From Deltaproteobacteria bacterium (GTDB lineage Bacteria > Myxococcota > Polyangia > Haliangiales > Haliangiaceae): DNA of 27,371 bases. Numbering within the stretch: position 1 is the first letter of the stretch; every line of letters starts with the position of its first letter. The notes below the pieces were generated by a model. It did no database searches, was not told the origin of the DNA, and saw nothing but the letters and a program-made list of their open reading frames with translations. Location: contig JAGSPR010000027.1 of assembly GCA_018262455.1 (NCBI GenBank), positions 1 to 27,371 on the forward strand. Reading direction: 5' to 3'. A program made the translations under genes and the position numbers. This document shows, piece by piece, positions 1 through 6,296 of the stretch.

Positions 1-765
1 GTCGACAAGCCGAACTCCCCGTTCGGTATCGGCTGCGAGTGCAACAACATTCCCGACGGCATCTGCCCCGCGATCGCGTGCGGCAGCGATCCCGATTGCG
101 CGCAGTGCACCCCGGATTGCACCGGGCGGACGTGCGGCGACAACGGCTGCGGCGGTGAGTGCGGCACCTGCGACGTTGGCAAGCAGTGCAGCGCGCTCGG
201 GCAGTGCGAGGCGATCTGCGTTCCCAACTGCATCGACAGGCAGTGCGGCGACGACGGCTGCGGGGGCTCGTGCGGGACGTGCGACGGCACCTGCCGACCC
301 GACGGAACGTGCGACGGCACCTGCGTGCCCACCGGGTGTGGCGGCAAGGAGTGCGGCACCGACGGCTGCACCGAAGGCGCATGCGGCGGCTGCACCGACG
401 GGCTCGAATGCAGCAACGACAACCTGTGCGATTGCCCGTTCTTCTCGACGGTCAAGTACACGTTCACGCTCGCGCCGCAGGCCGGCTTCCCCGCCGACTT
501 CACGTCGGTCGCGCTCAACCTCACTCACGTCGGGCTCAAGGACGCGCTCAAGAAGGACGGCGCGGTGCTCGGGTTCGCGACCGGCCAGAAGCAGACGTTC
601 ACGATGACGGTCAACGGCTGTCGCCCCAAGATCCGGATCAAGCGCGAGTACACGCTGACCGGTGGCAGCTGCGTCGCCGACCAGCTGATCACGGGCCGGA
701 CCGACTTCACGATCTCGCCGCCGACGCCTCAGGCCGGCGGCGGCTGCACGACGACCGCGTTGTAG
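1..765 (+). CDS. Cys-rich repeat secreted/surface protein, 5'-truncated
   Basis: Reading frame 1 is open from the window edge to a TAG at 763-765, so the start and any signal peptide lie outside. The visible 254 residues begin with a Cys-rich stretch holding three copies of a module of the type C-x4-C-G-x-D/N-G-C-G-G-x-C-G-x-C (about residues 40-57, 77-94, 108-130). The last copy is degenerate, with TEGAC replacing GGxC. From about residue 140 the Cys-rich part gives way to a beta-rich domain of about 115 residues with few cysteines and no C-terminal anchor. Such repeats are common in myxobacterial extracellular proteins, and a related set occurs in the protein at 20580-22646. The cysteines are probably disulfide-bonded outside the cytoplasm. 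Function unknown. The next gene starts 34 nt downstream on the same strand. Confidence 0.85.
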   Translation, partial: VDKPNSPFGIGCECNNIPDGICPAIACGSDPDCAQCTPDCTGRTCGDNGCGGECGTCDVGKQCSALGQCEAICVPNCIDRQCGDDGCGGSCGTCDGTCRPDGTCDGTCVPTGCGGKECGTDGCTEGACGGCTDGLECSNDNLCDCPFFSTVKYTFTLAPQAGFPADFTSVALNLTHVGLKDALKKDGAVLGFATGQKQTFTMTVNGCRPKIRIKREYTLTGGSCVADQLITGRTDFTISPPTPQAGGGCTTTAL

Positions 766-799
766 CGCCGCTCCGGAGGCGATCGTGTAGGTTCAGCCG

Positions 800-1552
800 G
801 TGCGCTTCTTGTTCGTCATGATGCTGGTGGCCGGTGCAGCCTGTAAGGATGACAGGCCACCTCCTCCACCACCTACGCAGCCACCCACGCCCCGCGTCGT
901 GGCCCCGGAGGTCGACCCGTACGCCGACGAGCGCGCGCGCATGGTGCGCGAGACGATCGAGAGCCGCGGGATCCGCGACAAGCGTGTGCTGGCGGCGATG
1001 CGGGCGGTGCCGCGCCACTCGTTCGTGCCTCCGGCCATCCGCGCGCGCGCCTACGAAGACTCGGCGCTGCCCATCGGGTTCGGGCTCACGATCAGCCAGC
1101 CATTCATCGTGGCGACGATGACCGAGGCCGCGCACATCAAGAGAGGCAGCCGGGTGCTCGAGATCGGGACCGGCAGCGGCTACCAGGCCGCCATCCTCTC
1201 CGCGCTCGGCTGCCAGGTCTACACGATCGAGATCAACGAGGAGCTCGCGAAGCGCACCGACCTCGTGTTCAAGGACCTCGGCCTGACCACGATCCAGTTT
1301 CGCACCGGCGATGGCTACTTCGGCTGGCCGGAGGCGGCGCCGTTCGACGCGATCATCGTCACGGCCGCGGCGCCGCGCGTGCCGAAACCACTGCTCGACC
1401 AGCTCAAGCCCGGCGGCCGGGTCGTGATCCCGGTCGGCATCGACGACCAGAACCTCGAGGTCGTGACCCTGGACGCTGACGGGACCCACGTCGAGGAGTT
1501 GATGCAGGTGATGTTCGGGCCGATGACCGGCGAAGCGCGGAGGAGGAAATGA
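800..1552 (+). CDS. Exported protein-L-isoaspartate O-methyltransferase-like protein, copy 1
   Basis: PCMT/PIMT family. These enzymes transfer methyl from S-adenosylmethionine to L-isoaspartyl residues to repair aged proteins. At 250 aa it is longer than a typical cytosolic Pcm (about 205-220) because of an N-terminal extension: a hydrophobic segment to Cys15 (LVAGAAC, a weak lipobox) and a Pro-rich linker (residues 20-38). The core is complete: TISQP with the conserved Ser99, SAM motif [12 protein letters not shown] (119-129), the acidic Glu after motif I (YTIEIN), [13 protein letters not shown] (171-183), IIVTAA, and [12 protein letters not shown] (202-213). The start is GTG at 800. It overlaps the next paralogue at the stop, so the two are very likely co-transcribed. 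Enzyme fold is confident; lipoprotein status is inferred from the N-terminus. How SAM would reach an exported enzyme is unclear. Confidence 0.9.
   Translation: MRFLFVMMLVAGAACKDDRPPPPPPTQPPTPRVVAPEVDPYADERARMVRETIESRGIRDKRVLAAMRAVPRHSFVPPAIRARAYEDSALPIGFGLTISQPFIVATMTEAAHIKRGSRVLEIGTGSGYQAAILSALGCQVYTIEINEELAKRTDLVFKDLGLTTIQFRTGDGYFGWPEAAPFDAIIVTAAAPRVPKPLLDQLKPGGRVVIPVGIDDQNLEVVTLDADGTHVEELMQVMFGPMTGEARRRK
1541..1546 (+). promoter_or_regulatory. Shine-Dalgarno AGGAGG of second PCMT gene
   Basis: A perfect AGGAGG sits inside the last codons of the upstream gene. It lies 2 nt from ATG 1549 and 5 nt from ATG 1552, so normal spacing favours 1552 as the true start and makes the overlap with the upstream stop (TGA 1550-1552) a single base. 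Confidence 0.75.
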
Positions 1553-2325
1553 TGCGCCCGGGCGTCTTGATCGTGGCGATGGCGGCGTGCGGCAACGATC
1601 CGCAACCATCCGCCGCCCCGCAACCACCCGCCGCCCCGACGCCGGCGCCGGCCCAGCTCGACGCTCGCCCCGAGCTCGTCGCCGAGCGAGCGAAGATGGT
1701 GGACCAGACGATCGCGGCGCGGGGGGTCACGGATCCATCCGTGCTGGCCGCGATGCGCCGCGTGCCACGCCACGAGTTCGTGCCCGAGGCGCAGCGCGCG
1801 CATGCCTACGACGACAGCGCGATCGCGATCGGGTTCGATCAGACGATCAGTCAGCCCTACATCGTCGCCGTGATGACGGAGGCCGCGCATGTCAGCCCCG
1901 GCAAGCGCGTGCTCGAGATCGGCACCGGCAGCGGCTACCAGACGGCCGTGCTCGCCGAGCTCGGCGCCGACGTCTACTCGATCGAGATCGTCGAGCCACT
2001 CGCGAAGCGTTCCCACGCGTTGCTCGCGCGCCTCGGCTACGCAAAGCTGCATCTTCGAATCGGCGACGGTTATCGCGGCTGGCCCGAGGCCGCTCCGTTC
2101 GACGCGATCATCGTGACAGCCGCACCGGGCAAGGTGCCGCAGCCGCTGATCGACCAGCTCGCAGTCGGCGGTCGGCTCGTGATCCCGGTCGGCGACAAGG
2201 ATCAGAGCTTGAAGGTGATCGAGCGAGGTCCACACGGTACGACCAGCGAGACCCTGTTCGACGTCAGGTTCGTGCCGATGACCGGTGAGTCGGCGCGCGA
2301 CCGACGAGGATCGTCATCGAAGTAG
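1552..2325 (+). CDS. Exported protein-L-isoaspartate O-methyltransferase-like protein, copy 2
   Basis: Second PCMT paralogue, 257 aa from ATG 1552 (258 from ATG 1549; the Shine-Dalgarno favours 1552). It has the same architecture as its neighbour: a short hydrophobic start ending in a lipobox-like MAAC, a Pro/Ala linker (about residues 18-35), then the full catalytic core. Seen are TISQP, SAM motif [31 protein letters not shown] and GGRLVIPVG. Both proteins end in a similar PMTGE tail. The cores are clearly homologous but diverged throughout (linker, YTIEIN versus YSIEIV, variable loops), so the duplication is not recent. The two probably work in the same compartment, perhaps on different substrates. 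Substrates cannot be deduced from sequence. Confidence 0.9.
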   Translation: MRPGVLIVAMAACGNDPQPSAAPQPPAAPTPAPAQLDARPELVAERAKMVDQTIAARGVTDPSVLAAMRRVPRHEFVPEAQRAHAYDDSAIAIGFDQTISQPYIVAVMTEAAHVSPGKRVLEIGTGSGYQTAVLAELGADVYSIEIVEPLAKRSHALLARLGYAKLHLRIGDGYRGWPEAAPFDAIIVTAAPGKVPQPLIDQLAVGGRLVIPVGDKDQSLKVIERGPHGTTSETLFDVRFVPMTGESARDRRGSSSK

Positions 2326-2379
2326 GGGTCGGACTGATCCGCGGTTGCATCCGTGGCCCGGCCATCGCAAGCTCGCGGC

Positions 2380-2820
2380 ATGAGGCTGCTCCTGATCGCG
2401 ATCGGCGCCCTGGCCGTCGGCTGTACCCTGAGCAGTCGTCATGATCGTCAGGACGCCGCGGTGTCGACTGGCGACGCGCCTCCCGCGTTGGATGACGCAG
2501 CCCCATCGGGCAACTGTGGTGATCAGTTCTGCGACACGGCGAGCGAGGACTGCACGAGCTGTGCGCTTGACTGTGGCGCCTGTCCAGGGAGCTGCGGCGA
2601 CGGCACGTGCGACGGCGGCGAGCGCTGTCTGGAGTGCCCGGAGGACTGCGGCATCTGTGAAGGCAGTTGCTGCACGGAACATCCGACTCCGGGCTGCGAC
2701 GATCCTCAGATCACCAACTGCATCTGTGCAGTCGATATCCGTTGCTGCCAGGGGCCGTGGAATGCGGCTTGTATCAACGTCGTCAACCTCGATATCTGCA
2801 CGCTCTGCCCGGTGCCCTGA
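2380..2820 (+). CDS. Small Cys-rich lipoprotein
   Basis: 146 aa from ATG 2380. An in-frame GTG at 2353 would add nine residues before the signal peptide, but 2380 gives a compact n-region and a good lipobox, LAVGC. After a Ser/Asp/Ala linker come Cys/Asp/Gly-rich modules of the CGDGTCDGGERC...CPEDCG type, common in secreted myxobacterial proteins, then a second Cys-rich half (CCTEHPTPGC, CICAVDIRCC, CTLCPVP). There are more than 20 cysteines in the mature part, so a disulfide-stabilised surface or periplasmic protein is expected. No enzymatic motif is visible. It lies 54 nt after the PCMT pair on the same strand and could share its transcript; no Shine-Dalgarno is obvious. Confidence 0.85.
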   Translation: MRLLLIAIGALAVGCTLSSRHDRQDAAVSTGDAPPALDDAAPSGNCGDQFCDTASEDCTSCALDCGACPGSCGDGTCDGGERCLECPEDCGICEGSCCTEHPTPGCDDPQITNCICAVDIRCCQGPWNAACINVVNLDICTLCPVP

Positions 2821-2920
2821 GCCGCTTGGCAGTTGCGCCCGCTGTCGGGACGACAATCAACCCCGGTGAGGGGATGGGCCTCCTTCCATTTCGCCGCACG
2901 AGAAGCGCGTCGCCGGGAGT

Positions 2921-3133
2921 CTAGCGACGCCGCCGCAGAACCAGCCCGAGCGCAGCGGCGCCGACCAGCAATGAGGTCGCGCCTCCGGTGTTGCAGCTGA
3001 CGGGTTCGGTGAAGCCCCCATCTCGCACGTTGTAGGCGAAGCTCCCGTGGGTGTGGGACAGGATCGGGTTCGCCAGAGCGACCGCCGGGCCCAGCAGCAT
3101 CGCAATGGCACCACCAAGAATGAAGCGTTTCAT
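2921..3133 (-). CDS. 70-residue exported microprotein with MYXO-CTERM-like tail
   Basis: It starts at ATG 3133 with an excellent Shine-Dalgarno, AAGGAG, 7 nt upstream (complement of 3141-3146), which supports a real gene despite its size. A signal peptide occupies residues 1-21 (MKRFILGG...AVALA, AxA cleavage site). The mature N-terminal part is only about 26 residues, ending at the single Cys47. It is followed by TGG, a hydrophobic stretch (about 52-66) and a terminal RRRR. Cys, transmembrane helix and Arg cluster is the layout of the MYXO-CTERM sorting signal, which in Myxococcus directs proteins to the cell surface after processing. Classification is by eye and the Cys context is not canonical. 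After processing, a very short surface-anchored peptide would remain. Role unknown. Confidence 0.75.
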   Translation of the reverse strand: MKRFILGGAIAMLLGPAVALANPILSHTHGSFAYNVRDGGFTEPVSCNTGGATSLLVGAAALGLVLRRRR

Positions 3134-3192
3134 GGCGGCTCTCCTTTCTACTCGAAGGGCAGCATCGCGCGTGCCAACGCGGATCGGCCCAC

Positions 3193-3220
3193 GCCGCGCC
3201 TCGCCTCCCCGCGGCGCGGT
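3193..3220. terminator. Possible hairpin downstream of the eight-Cys lipoprotein gene
   Basis: CCGCGCC (3194-3200) and GGCGCGG (3213-3219) form a 7-bp stem with a 12-nt loop, plus a possible G-T pair. It lies about 110 nt past the stop of the minus-strand gene ending at 3333. No T-run follows. It may be only a chance GC-rich dyad. Confidence 0.25.
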
Positions 3221-3332
3221 TCGCCAGCAAGCGTTGCTCGTGCCATGAGGACCCGCGCAGCGCCTGCGTGGATCCCCGCGACCGGCATTGATGACGGCAG
3301 GTTGCCGCGCCCGAACCGGCGCCTTCCGCGCC

Positions 3333-3608
3333 TCACTTCATCGTCTTCGCGAGCTCGCACGCCGTGGGGTTCTTGTCCTTCGTGCAGATCTCCTGACACT
3401 CGGCCTTGGTGATCTTCGCGCAGATCGCCGTCGTCTGCTCCGCCCACTTCGCGCACGAGTCGTCGTCCTTGGTGACGTCGCAGGCGATACCGCAATCCTG
3501 GTAGGTCCCTTCCGCGCTCAGGCAGAACTTGACGACGGCGCTCTTCTCACAGCCGATGGCGAGGGCGGGCAGGATGGCAAACAGCGTGATGACCAGGATT
3601 CGGTTCAT
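3333..3608 (-). CDS. Small eight-cysteine lipoprotein
   Basis: 91 aa from ATG 3608. The open frame extends further upstream, but only this Met is followed by a lipoprotein signal peptide (MNRILVITLFAILPALAIGC, Cys20, lipobox LAIGC). The mature protein has eight further cysteines at 29, 39, 43, 52, 63, 71, 75 and 84. They fall into two similar halves: C-x9-C-x3-C-x8-C and C-x7-C-x3-C-x8-C. The even number and repeated spacing suggest four disulfides and an internally duplicated helical-hairpin-like fold. It is rich in Lys, Asp and Glu with no catalytic motif recognised. It lies 83 nt beyond the stop of the IPT lipoprotein gene on the same strand and could be a distal member of that operon. Confidence 0.8.
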   Translation of the reverse strand: MNRILVITLFAILPALAIGCEKSAVVKFCLSAEGTYQDCGIACDVTKDDDSCAKWAEQTTAICAKITKAECQEICTKDKNPTACELAKTMK

Positions 3609-3691
3609 GCCACGACATACCACCATCGTGAGGACCGGGGCCCTGCGCGGGCTCGCTCGAGATCGGGCCACGATTCCCTGGCCGGGCCGGC

Positions 3692-4951
3692 TCAGCGAAA
3701 GATCTCCATCGCGTTGAACCGGCCGAGATTGACCGGGAGCACGGTGGTCGCTCCGGTGGCCGGATCGATCGTGACCAGCGTTCCGTCGCGGCTCGAGGCG
3801 TAGAGCTTGCCGGCGAAGAACCGCATCTCTTCGACGTGGAAGTTCGGCGAGGCGATCAGCGGGACCGGCATGCCCTGCGCACCCGTGATGGGGTCGATCG
3901 ATGCGATGATCACCCCGGCGCCGCCGCTCTGGCGCGCGGCGAGGTACAGCGTGGTGCCGTCGGAGGCGAGGCCATAGGAGCCACAGCACGGAATCTGGCC
4001 CTCGCCGATCGGTGCGAACAGCCCGGTGACCGGATCGAAGCTGCCGAACCGGAGCGTGCCGCGCTCGATCCCGAGGTGCTGGTTGCCGACGCGCGCCAAG
4101 GTCGGGAACCAGCTCTGGGTCTGGATCGGATCCTCGAGGGTCTGCGTGGTCATGTCGATCCGGCCAAACCGGCGCGAGCGATCGAAGCCCCAGTAGTCGC
4201 CGTAGTCGTCGCGCACGACCGACGTGAACCGGATCGGGTTCAAGTTGAGCGCCGGGATCGAGACATTCGAGTTGTCGACCGGATCGAAGAACTCGGCGAA
4301 CGACGAGCCGAACGGCGCGAACAGCAACAGGCCGCTGCGCGTGCTCGGCGTGTAGCGAAACGCATGCCGCCGGGTCGCGATGCCCCGGCCGTCGACGAGC
4401 TGGAGCTCGACCCGGGCGAGTGGACGCCCGGGTGGCGCGGTGAAGGTCAGGGAGGTGTCACTCGTGACCTCGACCTCCATCGCGAGTTGGCCGTCGACGA
4501 CCACGCTGACGTCACCGGCGCCCTCGTCGACGAAGCCGCTGCCGGTCACGGTGACGCGCGTCGAGCTCGACGAGTACAAGACATCGGGCGGCGTGACCGC
4601 GGCGATCGTCGGCAGGGCGCTGTAGTGAAAGACGCCGGTGGCTTGCGTGGTGGCGGTGCCGTCGAACACGACGACCTCGGCATCACCGGGCTGATCGCCA
4701 TGTGGGATCACGACCTCGAGCGTCGCGTCGTCGATCGCGGCGGCGAGCGGCGCTTGCCGCCCCGCGATCAGCACGCGGGTCTCACCGCCGTGGGACGCGA
4801 AGCCCGCGCCGGTGAGCGTGATCCGGGTGCCACCGGCCAGCGGGCCGAAGTCGGGGCTCGCGCTCGTGAGGCGCAGGGAATCCGGGGCGTCGCCGCACGC
4901 GGCCAGAGCGACGAGCATGCCGGCACACGCGAGGCTTGTTCGTTGCGTCAT
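3692..4951 (-). CDS. IPT/TIG-domain lipoprotein with C-terminal propeller-like region
   Basis: 419 aa from ATG 4951. Upstream codons in the same open frame overlap the preceding gene and have atypical composition. The lipobox is LAAC with Cys19 followed by GD. Two IPT/TIG immunoglobulin-like domains follow at about residues 27-110 and 114-200; both carry the hallmark start (ASPDFGPLAGGTRITLTGAGF; VTPPD...TRVTVTGSGF). From about 205 to the end are repeated beta-strand units (GSFDPVTGLFAPIG, ASIDPITGAQG, VTIDPATGATTV) suggesting a partial beta-propeller. IPT/TIG domains bind partners or glycans outside the cell; the ligand here is unknown. The start lies 1 nt after the preceding gene's stop, so this is the third gene of the TonB-receptor operon. 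Confidence 0.88.
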   Translation of the reverse strand: MTQRTSLACAGMLVALAACGDAPDSLRLTSASPDFGPLAGGTRITLTGAGFASHGGETRVLIAGRQAPLAAAIDDATLEVVIPHGDQPGDAEVVVFDGTATTQATGVFHYSALPTIAAVTPPDVLYSSSSTRVTVTGSGFVDEGAGDVSVVVDGQLAMEVEVTSDTSLTFTAPPGRPLARVELQLVDGRGIATRRHAFRYTPSTRSGLLLFAPFGSSFAEFFDPVDNSNVSIPALNLNPIRFTSVVRDDYGDYWGFDRSRRFGRIDMTTQTLEDPIQTQSWFPTLARVGNQHLGIERGTLRFGSFDPVTGLFAPIGEGQIPCCGSYGLASDGTTLYLAARQSGGAGVIIASIDPITGAQGMPVPLIASPNFHVEEMRFFAGKLYASSRDGTLVTIDPATGATTVLPVNLGRFNAMEIFR

Positions 4952-4952
4952 G

Positions 4953-6296
4953 TCACCGCGCTCCAAAGTAGACCGCGCCCGAGAACGCCTGCGGATCGAT
5001 CGCCGGCCCGAGCGCGTGCGGGTCGGTGCCGAGCGAGCCGGAGTGCGGCAGGCAGAGGCCGGTGTCGAGCTGGAACAGCGGGCTCTCGATGCGACCACCG
5101 ATCGCGTGGATCTCGAAGCCGTCTTCCGTGGTCGCGGTCGCGAAGGAGGGCTGCGCACACGCCTGCCGCGGGAGCTCGGCGGCCTGGATCGGGACCGCGC
5201 AGCCCGCGGTGAACAGCGTGGTCGCCGCCGCGACCGTCGAGGGGACGCAGCGGATCACGTCGCCCACCGCGCGACGCGTGCAATCGGCGCGCGTCGCGGT
5301 GTCGTACAGCAGATCGCCCAGGAAGCGCAGGTCGCCGTCGTCGAGGATGATCCGCTGCAGGCGTCGCTCGGGGATGGACTCGAGCGTGCGCTCGAGCGCG
5401 GGGAGCTCGAGCCGCGTCGTGGCGGCGAACAGGCGATGCCCGGGCGGCGTGGCGGCGGGGATGCAGTCATCGTCCACACGGTCGCCCACACGACGATAGA
5501 GCGGCGGTGACACCTCGCCGCCGACCGTGCGATAGCCCGGGCAGCCCGACCGCTCGACGACCCTCGCGATCGCCGGGATCGCGGCCCCGTCCGTGACCGC
5601 GACGACGGGCTGATCGCAGGTCGGATCGAGGAAGTAGCTCGCCGGGGCGGCACCGGTCGGCTCGCAAGCGACGCTTCCATCGCCGTGCAGCGCCGGCGTG
5701 CAGACGACGCCGAGCTCGCGATCGCGCAGCCCGAACGGCACCAGCATGCCGTCGTCGGCCACGCGCACCTGGACGGCGATCCGACCCGTGCCGGCCTCGG
5801 CCTCGCGCACCGGCACGAGGTCGGCGCCGTCGATCTCGCCACCGACCTCGAAGTACGCGATCGGATCCTGCGGGCTGGGGAACGGCCCGACGCAGCCATC
5901 GTCCTGCTTGACGAAGAACTGGCTCACCGGATCGGTCGCGGCGCCGGCGGCGAACGCGCGCGCCGGTCGCCCGTGCTGGTAGGCGAGAAAGTGGGTTGGC
6001 TCCTCCATCGTCACGCTGAGCCCGACGAGGTCCGTGCATGCGTCATCGATGTACACCGCGTCATCGGCGACCGGAACGCAGCGCACGACGTCGTCGATCC
6101 ACCGCCGCGGCGTGCAGCGCGTGTGGAGCCGCGTGTCGTACAGCTCGCCGGGCTCCGGCTGCTCGGTGCCGTCGTCGAACCGATACAGCTGCAGCGCGAG
6201 CCGCGAGCCGCTGGTCGCGGTGAACAGATCTTCGCGGTGCACGGCGTCACCGCAAGCGACGCAACCGAGCACGACTGCGAGCCAGCGGAGGGTCAC
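4953..6296 (-). CDS. Lipoprotein with three repeated Cys modules, in TonB-receptor operon
   Basis: 447 aa from GTG 6296, chosen because it gives a lipoprotein signal (LRWLAVVLGCVACGD, Cys12 or Cys15) and a 4-nt GTGA overlap with the receptor stop. The open frame continues upstream but only inside the receptor gene. The body contains a module repeated three times with near-constant cysteine spacing: Cys61/73/87/135, Cys199/211/227/252 and Cys339/350/366/380. Each has C-x10/11-C-x-P, then an aromatic or Phe segment, D/A-x-C, and ends in GGE/R-V/I-x-x-P-L. The first and third are closest (LYDT-x6-C and LLYDT-x5-C; VVRCVP and VIRCVP). I recognise no named domain. As a partner of a TonB-dependent receptor it may bind the receptor's substrate at the surface; this is inference. 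Confidence 0.87.
   Translation of the reverse strand: MTLRWLAVVLGCVACGDAVHREDLFTATSGSRLALQLYRFDDGTEQPEPGELYDTRLHTRCTPRRWIDDVVRCVPVADDAVYIDDACTDLVGLSVTMEEPTHFLAYQHGRPARAFAAGAATDPVSQFFVKQDDGCVGPFPSPQDPIAYFEVGGEIDGADLVPVREAEAGTGRIAVQVRVADDGMLVPFGLRDRELGVVCTPALHGDGSVACEPTGAAPASYFLDPTCDQPVVAVTDGAAIPAIARVVERSGCPGYRTVGGEVSPPLYRRVGDRVDDDCIPAATPPGHRLFAATTRLELPALERTLESIPERRLQRIILDDGDLRFLGDLLYDTATRADCTRRAVGDVIRCVPSTVAAATTLFTAGCAVPIQAAELPRQACAQPSFATATTEDGFEIHAIGGRIESPLFQLDTGLCLPHSGSLGTDPHALGPAIDPQAFSGAVYFGAR

Noticed and set aside
707..2235. Two similar 306-codon minus-strand frames (707-1627 and 1315-2235) that look like paralogues
   Set aside because: They resemble each other only because the PCMT genes they lie opposite are duplicates.
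800..2325. PCMT pair as a recent duplication or assembly artefact
   Set aside because: The two copies differ throughout the linker, loops and codons, so they are old paralogues.
2838..2873. Two tiny dyads (CCCG-CTGT-CGGG and CCCC-GGTGA-GGGG) between convergent genes
   Set aside because: Only 4-bp stems and no T-tract; expected by chance in such GC-rich DNA.
3836..5212. 458-codon plus-strand frame antisense to the IPT lipoprotein
   Set aside because: Low-complexity Arg/Asp/Glu product; the opposite strand has lipobox and IPT/TIG motifs.
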